Under the pieces are notes generated by a model. It was given only the letters and a program-made list of their open reading frames with translations. It was not told where the DNA came from and did not search any database. From assembly GCA_030152305.1 (NCBI GenBank), contig JASKOM010000002.1, positions 186,001 through 250,000 on the forward strand: DNA of 64,000 nucleotides, given 5' to 3'. Below are positions 50,287 through 61,016 of the stretch, in pieces. The translations under genes were made by a program, and so were the position numbers. Numbering within the stretch: the stretch's first letter is position 1; each line of letters starts with the position of its first letter. Source of the stretch: Campylobacterota bacterium. GTDB taxonomy: Bacteria; Campylobacterota; Campylobacteria; Campylobacterales; Thiovulaceae.

Positions 50287-51309
50287 TCATAGGTCTCGGA
50301 CACAAACCACGAAATTATCATCAGTCTGACTATTCCAATTGTCATCTCCATGATTGAAACCAACAATCCATGAATCGGAACTATCAGTTTCGCTTATAGT
50401 TGATGACCATGAAAAAGGAACAATAATGTTTGAAATCTCTTTTGGAACGAATAAATGATTATTTGTAATTTTATGTTTATTGTTATCAAACCAAGTTTGC
50501 CATTTATCCCAACTATCCTGTTCACCGTAATAAGCCGTCATTAAAGTGTGCAATTCATCTCTCGATGGCAATTTCCAATCGCTGTAACCTTCAAGGTTCA
50601 AATTTGCACAGTAATTTTTTGCTTCGTTCCAAGTTCTACGAGGTTCTCGTTTTTCATAATCGTCGTTTGATTTTCCATAATTACCAAGCCAATTATATTG
50701 TGGCTTTTTTTCCCACATATAACCAGTTTTGTTGTCAATAAAAGTTGATGAACGAATTGTGAATCTTGAACCGTTCGAAGAGCTTTCAGTTTTAACTTTT
50801 TCAATTTTTTGCTTAACTGGTTCAACCGCTGATAAATCTAAATCTTTGCCTGTTTCGTAAGCTTTATTAATCGTATCAATTTCTAACAAAATTTTATTAA
50901 TCTCTTCGCCAAGCTCTTTATCATAAGCTGAAATACTCTCTTCGAGATGTCCAGAATTATTAATACCCGTTAGCTCGTTTCTAACAAAAATTTGAACAGT
51001 TTTTGATTGAATTTCAATTAAGCTTTTATCAAGTCGAACAGCCACATTTTCCCAGCGAGAAAGATACGGTTTTATTTCAGCATTTTGTTGCGGATATTTG
51101 TCAGAAAGGGCATTAAGTTTGTCTATTTTTTCTTCAACATTTTCGAGATTTTTAATAATTGACTTTCGTTTTTCGATAATTGCAGGAAACCGTTCTTTTA
51201 AAAATGACTCTATTTCACTATCAAATTCATGTCTATCTTTTGAACAATTAGACAAATAAATAGACAAAAATAATAACAATAAAATAGATAGCTTTTTTAT
51301 AAAACTCAT
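50287..51309 (-). CDS. lipoprotein with C-terminal DUF1566/Lcl-like domain
   Basis: Lipobox-like LSIYLSNC; TWNEAKNYCANLNLEGYSDWKLPSRDEL...FWSST. Confidence 0.75.
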   Translation of the reverse strand: MSFIKKLSILLLLFLSIYLSNCSKDRHEFDSEIESFLKERFPAIIEKRKSIIKNLENVEEKIDKLNALSDKYPQQNAEIKPYLSRWENVAVRLDKSLIEIQSKTVQIFVRNELTGINNSGHLEESISAYDKELGEEINKILLEIDTINKAYETGKDLDLSAVEPVKQKIEKVKTESSSNGSRFTIRSSTFIDNKTGYMWEKKPQYNWLGNYGKSNDDYEKREPRRTWNEAKNYCANLNLEGYSDWKLPSRDELHTLMTAYYGEQDSWDKWQTWFDNNKHKITNNHLFVPKEISNIIVPFSWSSTISETDSSDSWIVGFNHGDDNWNSQTDDNFVVCVRDL

Positions 51310-51310
51310 C

Positions 51311-51913
51311 TTATTTTTCTAAAAGTTTTGAGACTTCTAATTCAGTTTCAAGTTGCAAAATTTCACGATCAAGATCAACCGTAAAAGTTTCAACTTCTCT
51401 TTCAGTCGAATTTACCGATTCGTCAATTGACGAAATTGCATTTAAACTTTGCTCAATTGCCAACATATCTCGTTTTGATTCTAAATAATCAATTTTCATT
51501 TTCAACAAATCAAGCCCGTCTCGATGTTTCAAAAGAGCAGCTTGTAATTTGCTTTCAACAGTTTTTAACTTAACTTGAAAACTTTTCATTTCAGTTAAAT
51601 TTGCTTGGATAATTTTTGCCTTTGTCGAATTTTGATCCTCGAGCAAACTCAAATCGATCTCTTTTTGAGCTATATTTTGCGAATAAACTTTCACATTTAC
51701 ACTTGTTTTAACAAGCAATTTACGAATATCTTCGCCTCGCTGTTTGTATTTTTCAACAGTCGAATGGACATTAGTTTGAGATTGATTTAATCGCGAAATC
51801 GCACTGTTTCGCAAATCATCGATATTTTTACCGCCTGTAAAAAAAACATAACCGCCGATTAAAAAGAAAGTTACGATAACACCTGTAACAAAATTAGCCA
51901 TAAAAAGCTCCAT
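51311..51913 (-). CDS. membrane-anchored coiled-coil protein
   Basis: N-terminal TM VTGVIVTFFLIGGYVFF then helical region; 1 bp from the 50287 gene. Confidence 0.55.
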   Translation of the reverse strand: MELFMANFVTGVIVTFFLIGGYVFFTGGKNIDDLRNSAISRLNQSQTNVHSTVEKYKQRGEDIRKLLVKTSVNVKVYSQNIAQKEIDLSLLEDQNSTKAKIIQANLTEMKSFQVKLKTVESKLQAALLKHRDGLDLLKMKIDYLESKRDMLAIEQSLNAISSIDESVNSTEREVETFTVDLDREILQLETELEVSKLLEK

Positions 51914-52069
51914 TTAAAAATAAATTATGTGATTATATAAAAATAAATCACAAGTCAAAACTATTTTTAATATCATATTTATCTTCGATATTGGCATCAA
52001 ATCAATAGGAATCAGATAATTAACATCGCTAGTTTCGATTTTCTGGATTTAAGAATTAATATTTTTTTT

Positions 52070-52112
52070 AGCTTCTGAATAGAGTTACAAGAAGCTATCG
52101 CTTTCAGAATGA
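52070..52112. repeat. dispersed repeat (gcttctgaatagagttacaagaagctatcgctttcagaatgat)
   Basis: Related copy at 11664-11706 (gttacaagaagcaatcgctttcagaatgac). Confidence 0.55.
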
Positions 52113-52191
52113 TAAGATCGCTTTTATGATAAAAAAACAATTCGTTATTCTAAATCTAATATAATTATCATCAAAAAGGCAACAAAATTAA

Positions 52192-53034
52192 ATGAAGAAA
52201 TTATTGCTTGGATTATTTGCAACTTACGGGTTTGCTGATTCAACAGAAACAGACTTAAGCAAAATGCTACAAGAAATGAGTCAAATTGCAAAAAGCAAAT
52301 CAAAAGATACAAATTCATCTTCTTCAACTACAACTTCAACTCAAAATGAACTCAAATTAAAAGAACAAGAATTAAAACTTAAACAAAAAGAACTTGAATT
52401 AAAAGATAAAGAAATCGAGTTGTTAAAAAAACAAACAAATATAAATGCTCAAGAATCTACGATAAATAATTTTCAACCTGTTTTATATCCTGAAAAAACA
52501 CAAAATTCTAATCCAACAAATTCTAGCAATAAAAATATGTATATTTCGTCGTCTTTATATTCTGGTTCGTTTAAATTTTTAATTGATGACGAAGAACAAG
52601 AGCTTGAATCAAACAACATGAAAGCTTATAGCTTTAAATTAGGTTTTGGTAAATTTAATGACAATCGTTGGGAAATTGGTGTTTCAAGCTTTAATTTCGA
52701 GGGAGATAAAAGTGTTACATTTGATGTTAATTATCTTTGGGTTTGGAATACAAAATATGTTAATCCATATTTAGGTTTAGGTCTTTCTTTTGCAAAGTTA
52801 TCATTTGAAGATCAAAATCAAAAAGATCCATCTGGTGTAGGAGGAACCGTTGAATTTGGTCTTTTTGCACAACTTAACGAATCTATCGATCTCGGAATAG
52901 GTTTTGCTTCTATGAGTCATGTTTATCAAGTTGAATTATGTTCAAGATATTATCCGTCTTATTCATATTGCGACACTTATGATTTTGCTTTAAATAGCAC
53001 AATGGGTAAATTTACTTTAAATGTTAGATTCTAA
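52192..53034 (+). CDS. putative secreted/outer-membrane protein with charged coiled-coil segment
   Basis: Signal-like MKKLLLGLFATYGFA; LKLKEQELKLKQKELELKDKEIELLKKQ; beta-rich C terminus. Confidence 0.55.
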   Translation: MKKLLLGLFATYGFADSTETDLSKMLQEMSQIAKSKSKDTNSSSSTTTSTQNELKLKEQELKLKQKELELKDKEIELLKKQTNINAQESTINNFQPVLYPEKTQNSNPTNSSNKNMYISSSLYSGSFKFLIDDEEQELESNNMKAYSFKLGFGKFNDNRWEIGVSSFNFEGDKSVTFDVNYLWVWNTKYVNPYLGLGLSFAKLSFEDQNQKDPSGVGGTVEFGLFAQLNESIDLGIGFASMSHVYQVELCSRYYPSYSYCDTYDFALNSTMGKFTLNVRF

Positions 53035-53067
53035 ATCACATTAATTAATATTCGTGTAAAAAATAAA

Positions 53068-54426
53068 ATGGCAAAAACTAAAAAGAAAACGAGTTACGAA
53101 TGCCAAAATTGTGGGCATCAATCTTTATATTATTTGGGAAGATGCCCAAGTTGTGGCGAATGGGAATCATTTATCGAAAACAAAGAAGAACCTATTTCTC
53201 GCACCTCATCGCTATCAGCAAATTCTCCATCGTTGCTTATACAAAGTAATGCTGTTGCAATTACAGAAATAGAAATTCAAGTTATCGAACGAATAACAAC
53301 ATATGACAAAGAATTAGATCTTGTTCTTGGTGGCGGTTTTGTTAGAGGATCTCTAATTTTAGTTGGGGGTAGTCCCGGAATTGGAAAATCAACTCTTTTA
53401 CTTCAAGTTGCGGGAAATATTGCTAAACATGAAAAAGTTTTATATATAAGTGGTGAAGAATCTTCAAGTCAAATAAAACTACGAGCGAATCGTCTGAATG
53501 TAAATGAACCGTTGTTATATTTATATTCAGAAACAGACTTTGAAAATATTCTTGATAAAGTTATCAACGGGAATTTCACAACGATTATTATCGATTCGAT
53601 ACAAACTTTATATACAAATAATCATTCGTCAGCACCTGGCAGTGTTAGTCAAGTTAGAGCTGTAACTTTTGAATTGATGAGGTTAGCAAAAAAAGGAGGA
53701 GTATCAATATTTATTATTGGACATATAACAAAAGATGGATCAATAGCTGGACCTAGAGTTCTTGAACATATGGTTGATGTTGTTTTATATTTCGAAGGCG
53801 AACCATCAAGTGAATTACGAATTCTTAGAGGATTCAAAAATCGTTTTGGAAATACTAATGAAATTGGATTATTTGAAATGAACCAAAAAGGATTGGTTAG
53901 TGCGAAAAATATATCATCAAAGTTTTTCTCTAGAGGCAAAGCAAGTTCTGGTTCAGCTTTAACTGTAATTATGGAAGGATCAAGACCGTTAATTATCGAA
54001 GTTCAGGCACTTGTTAGTGAATCTTTTGCACCAAATCCAAAACGAAGTGTAAATGGTTTTGATTTTTCTCGTTTAAATATGCTAATTGCATTACTTGAAA
54101 AAAAATTAGATATACCTTTGAATCAATATGATATATATATAAATATTACTGGTGGGATAAAAATAGAAGAAACAGCTTCAGATTTATCGATTATTGCATC
54201 GATTGTTAGCAGTTTTCGAAATCGTCCGTTATCAAAAGAAACAGTTTTTATCGGTGAAGTTTCATTAATTGGAGATATTCGAGAAGTATTTAATCTTGAA
54301 CAACGATTACGAGAAGCAATATCTCAAGGAATCAAAAGAGCGATAGTTCCAAAAAAACCAATTGAAAAATTAAAAATAGAATGTTATGAAGTTGAAGAAG
54401 TAGAAAAAATAATCGATTGGATGTAA
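53068..54426 (+). CDS. radA: DNA repair protein RadA
   Basis: CQNCGHQSLYYLGRCPSCGEWESF; GGSPGIGKSTLLLQ. Confidence 0.97.
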   Translation: MAKTKKKTSYECQNCGHQSLYYLGRCPSCGEWESFIENKEEPISRTSSLSANSPSLLIQSNAVAITEIEIQVIERITTYDKELDLVLGGGFVRGSLILVGGSPGIGKSTLLLQVAGNIAKHEKVLYISGEESSSQIKLRANRLNVNEPLLYLYSETDFENILDKVINGNFTTIIIDSIQTLYTNNHSSAPGSVSQVRAVTFELMRLAKKGGVSIFIIGHITKDGSIAGPRVLEHMVDVVLYFEGEPSSELRILRGFKNRFGNTNEIGLFEMNQKGLVSAKNISSKFFSRGKASSGSALTVIMEGSRPLIIEVQALVSESFAPNPKRSVNGFDFSRLNMLIALLEKKLDIPLNQYDIYINITGGIKIEETASDLSIIASIVSSFRNRPLSKETVFIGEVSLIGDIREVFNLEQRLREAISQGIKRAIVPKKPIEKLKIECYEVEEVEKIIDWM

Positions 54427-54542
54427 AAACACAATATTAAAAATATTTATAATATATATAAGTTTAATAAAAATAGTTTTTATTAATCATTAAGTTATAG
54501 AAATTTATAATTCGCCGACTTTAAAAAATATAAGGAAGCGAA

Positions 54543-55508
54543 ATGCTCGTTAAATCTTTAGGAAAAGCTTTTCTCGTAACATCACTTTTAGTGAGTTCAT
54601 CGACTTTTGCATTTGCAGATAGCAGTTCTGTATCAAAAACTTTGACAATTCCAACTGGAACACCAACAGCTCTCGACATTATGAAAAATGTCTATTATGT
54701 CAATCACTTTTATGCTTTTAAAAATTATTCGATTGGCAAAAAAAATCGTGATATTACAGTTATTGTAAAAAAATCAAAAGATTCTGAACCATTGACAGAA
54801 ACAGTTGAACGATATTTAAATAACGAATACGATGACGGCACAGTTCAAGCAAAAGACCTTGCAATTTTTCAATCGGGCAAAAATAAAGGTCTTGGCATGT
54901 TAATTACTGATTATGTCGATGACGATAAATCGCAATTATATTTAGCTTGGCTACCTGCTCTTCGAAAAATTCGACGATTTGCTGAACCTGCTCACGAAGA
55001 TGCTTGGGGTGGAACTGCTTTTACATTTGGCGATGTAACTTTGCGAAAACCAAAGCATGAAAAACATGAATTATTAGGTCGAGAAAAATTCTCATTTGAA
55101 ACTGGTGCTATTCAACTTTCAGCTGACGAACGAAAAGGCTATTTAGCTTCAATTCCAGAGGCAAATAAAAATAATATTGGCAAAGAAGTTTTCAAAATTA
55201 AAAGTTCTGGAAACTCAAAAGAAGTTTGGTATGACTATCGAATTAGCTATGTCGATGTAAAAACTTTTGGCGATTTACGAGTTGAATATTATAAAGACGG
55301 TAAATTAATCAAGTTTCTTGATAAAAATTGGGGAAATATTTCAGGTCAAAAAGATCCTCGAGCTTTAAGATGGGCTTCTTGGTATGCAAAAGATTTAAGA
55401 ACAGATTTCGAATCTATGGCATTTATTCCTGAAACGATTACAACTTTTAATACAGAAATTCATGCTTCAAAATGGAGTGAATCAACTCTCGAAAGTATTT
55501 CAAAATAA
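54543..55508 (+). CDS. periplasmic outer-membrane lipoprotein-sorting-like protein
   Basis: LYLAWLPALRKIRRFAEPAHEDAWGGTAFTFGDV; operon with DUF1302-like and RND genes. Confidence 0.7.
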   Translation: MLVKSLGKAFLVTSLLVSSSTFAFADSSSVSKTLTIPTGTPTALDIMKNVYYVNHFYAFKNYSIGKKNRDITVIVKKSKDSEPLTETVERYLNNEYDDGTVQAKDLAIFQSGKNKGLGMLITDYVDDDKSQLYLAWLPALRKIRRFAEPAHEDAWGGTAFTFGDVTLRKPKHEKHELLGREKFSFETGAIQLSADERKGYLASIPEANKNNIGKEVFKIKSSGNSKEVWYDYRISYVDVKTFGDLRVEYYKDGKLIKFLDKNWGNISGQKDPRALRWASWYAKDLRTDFESMAFIPETITTFNTEIHASKWSESTLESISK

Positions 55509-55513
55509 CTTTT

Positions 55514-58045
55514 GTGGTTGCGAAGATGAGAAAAAATTACAAATTTATTTTAATATCCGCACTTTCACTCTCTCTTCCAACAGCTTCTCTTTTGGCTTCA
55601 TCTGATAATTCAGATGGCTACGAAGAAGAATCTCGACTTTCAATGTCTGGCTTTTTTAGAAATGAAACAAGTTTTTATTTAAAAGATAAAGAAAATGTTC
55701 ATGACAAAGGTGATTTATTAAAATTCGAGAATACCGTTAATCTTGATATTAATTATAAAATTAGTGATGAAAGCAAAATTCATGCTCAAACTAATTTTAT
55801 TTATGATACGAAAGCAATTAGCGGTTATAAAGGTCATCGAATAAATACTCAAAATGATTATTTGCGAGAACTATATTTAGATACTCGAGGCGGTGATTGG
55901 GAATTTCGAATCGGAAAACAGCAACTTGCATGGGGAACTGCCGACGGTGTGAAATTTCTTGATATTATCAATCCGACTGATTATCGAGAATGGGGTCAAA
56001 ACTCAATGGAAGATTCGCGAATTCCATTGTGGATGGTCAAAGCTGAAAAACGAATTGGCGACGGCGATAGCACTTTGCAACTTGTTTTCGTTCCAGATAT
56101 TCAAAAAAATGAAATAGCTGGTTTATATAATCCTGAAACTGGAGATTTTGGTCAGCCGTTTGTTAGCAAAGGTGCTGATACAATGACAGGAAAATATAAC
56201 GGTTTTTATAATATCGCGAAAGACATGGGCAAAACCTCATCGATGTTTAATACTTTATTAAATATGGGTGGTTTATCAGGTTTAACTGGACCAATGAAAT
56301 ATCGAACTGTTGGCTTTTTCACATCGTTAAATACGACAAATAACATGACTTTTGCTGATGTTCAAAATATGATCATTGGAGCAAGTTCAGCGGTTAAAAC
56401 AGCAAATACAAATAACACAAATTTAACGATTTCACCAGCTGGAAACGGAACGACATTAAAAGATGGTTTTAAACACGATTTTCAAAATGATGCTCAAGTT
56501 TCTGATTATATAAAAAATTGTTTTAGCGGAACAGATACAGCTCTTGTAAATGCGATTTTTATTCCAATGGCAAATATGTATGGTTCTGGAAATGGCATGT
56601 TAAATGCCGTTGCAAACAATGGAACAGGAATGTTTAATAATTTTCAGTCGTATATGGGAACTTTACAACAGGCTTATATAGCTGGAAAAGATATATCTTT
56701 CACAGCAACAGGTGCAACTATTGTTAATGCAGGAACAGGAACTTTATCAAATAGCGAAATCGGAACGGCTTTAAATTCTCTTGGAACGATGATGTATCAA
56801 CAAGTTGCAATGGGCATGGGATTTGATCCAACAGATCAAGCTACTCAAATGAAAGTTGCAACAGCTTTAAAATTAGATCCAACTTCCGCTACTTTCCAAC
56901 AAGATTTTAATAGCAAAATTCAAGAATTAGCAATTTCAGGTTTATCAACTGTTTTCACAACTGGAACAACAAATCAATTTGATGGAACATTATCAGAAGA
57001 TAATCCGACTTCAGCTTTTGATTATATGGGAAATACAGCTTTCGGAACATTTAAATATTTTCAAAATATGAATACTGTTTATCGAAAAGAGATTATTCCT
57101 GAAGAGTTCAAAAATAGCAATTTCGGAATGAGATGGAAAGGACAAATTGGTTCTTCAACAAATTATTCGATTAATTATTATCATCATTGGGATAGCAATC
57201 CATCGGTTGATTTGCATTGGGAAGATAAAAACGGAAGAAACTTGACTCCTAATTTTGTTACTCACGATGCCGTTCCAGTTATGTATCCAGATGGTTCATT
57301 TGGTCCAACTGATATGAACGGTGATGGCACACCTGAAAAAGTTACAGCTCTCGAAAGTATGAAATATTCAGATGGTTCAACTTTTGATCCAGATAAAAAC
57401 GGTTCAGCTAATTTAGTTTTCACAGAAAGACAAAATCGTATAAATTCGATTGGTGCTTCGTTTGATACAACGATTGACACAGCGGTTTTACCAATTGTTG
57501 TTCGTGGCGAATTTTTATATGAAACAGGTGTCAAAACTCCAATTGTTGATAGACTTAAATTATCTTATGGTGATTTAGCTGGTGCTTTATATATGCGAGA
57601 TGCAAATTTCATAAAAGCTGTTCTCGGTTTCGATGTTACGGTTTTAACAAATTTGTTCTTGAGTTTTCAATATATGAATGTTAGAAATTTAGATTATGTT
57701 GATAAAACAGTTTCGTATAACGGAAAAAGTTATGCCGTTTATACTGGAAATCCTGCAACAATGCATTTATCAAATGGCTTAAAACAGGCTGAAAAAAATC
57801 AACAAATGTATACTTTTTTCGTTTCAAAACCATTTCTTGAAGGTGATTTATTACGAGTTAATAACTTGACTTTATTAGAAGGTGAAGATGGCGGACTTTG
57901 GAATCGATTCGATATGGAATATACAGCAACTGATAATTTATTATTACGAATCGAACATAATTATTATGGTAATGACGAAAACGGAATCTTCGGACAATTT
58001 GCAGATATGAGTTCATTTCAAGTTGGCTTGAAATATCTTTTCTAA
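55514..58045 (+). CDS. DUF1302-like outer membrane protein
   Basis: RIGKQQLAWGTADGVKFLDIINPTDYREW. Confidence 0.75.
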   Translation: MVAKMRKNYKFILISALSLSLPTASLLASSDNSDGYEEESRLSMSGFFRNETSFYLKDKENVHDKGDLLKFENTVNLDINYKISDESKIHAQTNFIYDTKAISGYKGHRINTQNDYLRELYLDTRGGDWEFRIGKQQLAWGTADGVKFLDIINPTDYREWGQNSMEDSRIPLWMVKAEKRIGDGDSTLQLVFVPDIQKNEIAGLYNPETGDFGQPFVSKGADTMTGKYNGFYNIAKDMGKTSSMFNTLLNMGGLSGLTGPMKYRTVGFFTSLNTTNNMTFADVQNMIIGASSAVKTANTNNTNLTISPAGNGTTLKDGFKHDFQNDAQVSDYIKNCFSGTDTALVNAIFIPMANMYGSGNGMLNAVANNGTGMFNNFQSYMGTLQQAYIAGKDISFTATGATIVNAGTGTLSNSEIGTALNSLGTMMYQQVAMGMGFDPTDQATQMKVATALKLDPTSATFQQDFNSKIQELAISGLSTVFTTGTTNQFDGTLSEDNPTSAFDYMGNTAFGTFKYFQNMNTVYRKEIIPEEFKNSNFGMRWKGQIGSSTNYSINYYHHWDSNPSVDLHWEDKNGRNLTPNFVTHDAVPVMYPDGSFGPTDMNGDGTPEKVTALESMKYSDGSTFDPDKNGSANLVFTERQNRINSIGASFDTTIDTAVLPIVVRGEFLYETGVKTPIVDRLKLSYGDLAGALYMRDANFIKAVLGFDVTVLTNLFLSFQYMNVRNLDYVDKTVSYNGKSYAVYTGNPATMHLSNGLKQAEKNQQMYTFFVSKPFLEGDLLRVNNLTLLEGEDGGLWNRFDMEYTATDNLLLRIEHNYYGNDENGIFGQFADMSSFQVGLKYLF

Positions 58046-58089
58046 TTTAAATAAATCAACAAATAATTAATCTTAAATTATTTTTTATC

Positions 58090-58106
58090 GGCGAGTTCGT
58101 CTCGCC
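58090..58106 (+). terminator. hairpin GGCGAG-ttcgt-CTCGCC
   Basis: Perfect stem 3' of the DUF1302-like gene, T-rich tail. Confidence 0.5.
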
Positions 58107-58146
58107 TTTCTTCTTAAATCAAAATTCTCAAATTCAGGACTTAAAA

Positions 58147-60900
58147 ATGAATCACAAATATACAGATTTTGCTTTTAAATATAAATGGTTTTTAATCGGT
58201 TTTATATTTATAGCTACGATTTTGGCTTTAACTCAATTTTCGAAAATAGATATTCGAAATGATCCAGATACTCTTTTGCCACAGACAAATAAATATGTTT
58301 CGACTAATAACTATGTCGAAGAAAAATTTGGAATGGGCAATATTTTTGTTGTTGGTGTCGAAGTAAAACAAGGCTCAATTTATCAAGATTGGTTCGTGAA
58401 TACAGTTCAAGAAATTCATAACAAACTTGAAAATATGAATCATGCGAATAAAACTAATTTTATTAGTATCGCCGCTCAAAAAGTAAAAAATATGGGTGTT
58501 ACTGATGACGGAAGTTTATTATTTAAACGGTTAATTCCAATTGCTGGAATCGATTTAAATGATAAAAAATTAGCTGAACAACAACTTAATTTTATGCAAC
58601 AAGGTATCGATACAAATCCTGTTCTTAAACCGTTTATCGTTTATGAAGAAAGTCCAAACGGTGGAAAATGTCAAAAAGATGAGGTCGGTTGTGTTGCAAA
58701 AGCTACTTTTATTATTGCAGATTTTGATAATAATATAAAAGAAAGCTATGTTTCTTGGATTCGAAAGGTCGTAGAAACATTAAAACCGTATGACAACGAC
58801 GATCGAATTAAATTATCAGTTGCTGGAGAACCATATTTTTTAGCTTTAATGCTTATTCAATTAATTGATAACTGGTATTTATTCGTAGCTTCGATTTTAA
58901 TCGCATTTATTATTTTATTCGTTGAAACTCGATCATTTAAAGGTGCAATGTTTCCGTTAATTGGTGTTTTCATTTCGATAATTTGGACTCTCGGTTTAAT
59001 GGGTTATTCAGAATTCAAATTAACAACAATGATGGTTTTAACTCCAATGTTAATTTTGGCAATCGGAATTGGACATGCAATTCAAGTTACAAGACAATAT
59101 ATGCTTTCGATTCGTCAAGGTGAAAAACCACAAATGGCGACCTCATCGGCATTAGCTTTAACGATCGTTCCAGCAACTTTATCAATCGTAACTGATGCTG
59201 TTGGTTTTGCAACTCTTGCAACTGTTGATATATCTTTTTATAAAGATTATGCCTATTTTGGAATGTTTGGAATGTTTTCGCTTTTATTAACAACAACAAC
59301 ATTGATTCCAATTTTATTAAATTTATTTCCAACTGAAACAAAAAATAATAATAATCGAGAATATGCAGTTTGGGAAGAAAAATTAGGCGAACATTCAGCT
59401 CAAATGTTAAATGGTCGTGGCAAATATTTACCAATTGGTTTCGTTGCGGTTATTATAATTTTCTCGATTTATTACACAGGTTTAACTTCTGGAATTTCTA
59501 ATTTTGTTCAAAAAATAAATAACGATGAGGTCGAAGCAAAAGACTTTTTATGGAGCGATAAAATCGATTTAATGCCAAATGTCGAAAAAGGTATAAATTA
59601 TGCTGAAGCGGCTTTCAAAACAGATTCTCGAGCAATTCAAGATATTTATCGATTAAGTGAAATCATGCCGGGGGTTATTTCGTTTAATATTCCAATTCGT
59701 GGCAAAGAACCATTAAAACCTGTTTGTGAAAATTCATATTTTGACAAACTTGCTGAAATCGAATCAAATGGTGGCGATGTTGAAACTTTCAAAAAAAATA
59801 AAACTTGTTACGATGCAGACACTGATCCATCACAAGGTATTTTTAACAAAGCCGAAGTTTTAATTGCTCTCGAAAAAATGGAAAACGATTTACGAACTCA
59901 TCCATATATTGGTTTCACAGCTTCATATGCTCAATATATAAAAATTGCCAACATGTTATTAATGACCGAAAGCGGAAATAAACCTTCGTTAAAAGATTTC
60001 AGAGTTCCTTCGAATGAATATTTACATGCGATAAATCCAAATGATGACAGAAATCCTGATTCGATTGTTTCGATGTATAACGGTCTTCTCGATATGGCAA
60101 GTAGCAACGGAGATTTATCTTCGATGGTTGAACAAAATTATAACGGCGGTGTTGTAATGGGCTTTATTAATACGATGGATCCTAAAAAGACTCACGAAGC
60201 TTTATTATATATTCAAGAATATATCGAAAAACATAAAAATGAAGCTGGATTCAATCAAATTTTATTTGGCTTTAGAAACGGTGATTTATCTGGTGATACA
60301 AATGAATTATCAGTCGAAGGTGCAAATTATGTCAAACCTGGAATTGGCGGTTTTCTTGGTGCAACCGAAGCAACTCGAGATGTTACTTTTGCAAATTGGA
60401 TCATGAATCCACTTGGAACAGCAATTGCAATTTTCTTAGTTGTTATTTTAATTTTTAGATCTATTTCTGTTTCGTTAGTTTTAATGGGAATCTTAGGCAT
60501 AACTTTATTTAGTCAATATGGTTTAGCTGGTTATTTAACAGCTGTTCAAAATTGGGCAGGTAATTTACATTTTGGAAACTTAGTTACATTAAGTATCGCA
60601 ATGGGGCTTGGAGTTGATTATTCGATTTATATGATTGCAAAACTTCGAGAAGAATTTAAAGCTCACGGTGATTGGAATAGAGCAATGAAAATAACAGTTG
60701 CAACAACAGGTTCATCAGTTTTAATTTCTGTAATCGTTTTATTTGGAAGTTTTATTCCACTTATGGCAACCGAATTAGGAAACACTTGGGGATTGTCAAT
60801 TTATATTACTGAAGCAATCGTAATTGATGTCGTAACTTCTTTAACACTTCTTCCACTTCTTTTATTTTGGCTTAAACCAAATTATATTTTTGGAAAATAA
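58147..60900 (+). CDS. RND/MMPL-family transporter
   Basis: Two TM clusters; FGNLVTLSIAMGLGVDYSIYMIAKLREE. Confidence 0.88.
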   Translation: MNHKYTDFAFKYKWFLIGFIFIATILALTQFSKIDIRNDPDTLLPQTNKYVSTNNYVEEKFGMGNIFVVGVEVKQGSIYQDWFVNTVQEIHNKLENMNHANKTNFISIAAQKVKNMGVTDDGSLLFKRLIPIAGIDLNDKKLAEQQLNFMQQGIDTNPVLKPFIVYEESPNGGKCQKDEVGCVAKATFIIADFDNNIKESYVSWIRKVVETLKPYDNDDRIKLSVAGEPYFLALMLIQLIDNWYLFVASILIAFIILFVETRSFKGAMFPLIGVFISIIWTLGLMGYSEFKLTTMMVLTPMLILAIGIGHAIQVTRQYMLSIRQGEKPQMATSSALALTIVPATLSIVTDAVGFATLATVDISFYKDYAYFGMFGMFSLLLTTTTLIPILLNLFPTETKNNNNREYAVWEEKLGEHSAQMLNGRGKYLPIGFVAVIIIFSIYYTGLTSGISNFVQKINNDEVEAKDFLWSDKIDLMPNVEKGINYAEAAFKTDSRAIQDIYRLSEIMPGVISFNIPIRGKEPLKPVCENSYFDKLAEIESNGGDVETFKKNKTCYDADTDPSQGIFNKAEVLIALEKMENDLRTHPYIGFTASYAQYIKIANMLLMTESGNKPSLKDFRVPSNEYLHAINPNDDRNPDSIVSMYNGLLDMASSNGDLSSMVEQNYNGGVVMGFINTMDPKKTHEALLYIQEYIEKHKNEAGFNQILFGFRNGDLSGDTNELSVEGANYVKPGIGGFLGATEATRDVTFANWIMNPLGTAIAIFLVVILIFRSISVSLVLMGILGITLFSQYGLAGYLTAVQNWAGNLHFGNLVTLSIAMGLGVDYSIYMIAKLREEFKAHGDWNRAMKITVATTGSSVLISVIVLFGSFIPLMATELGNTWGLSIYITEAIVIDVVTSLTLLPLLLFWLKPNYIFGK

Positions 60901-61016
60901 TTAAATTTATCTTAAAAAACCTTATTGATTAAGAATATTAATGATGAGGTTTTTTTAATAAAATAGCTATTTCGCTATAATCATCAATGATTAATTTTTA
61001 AATGGAGTGTTTATAA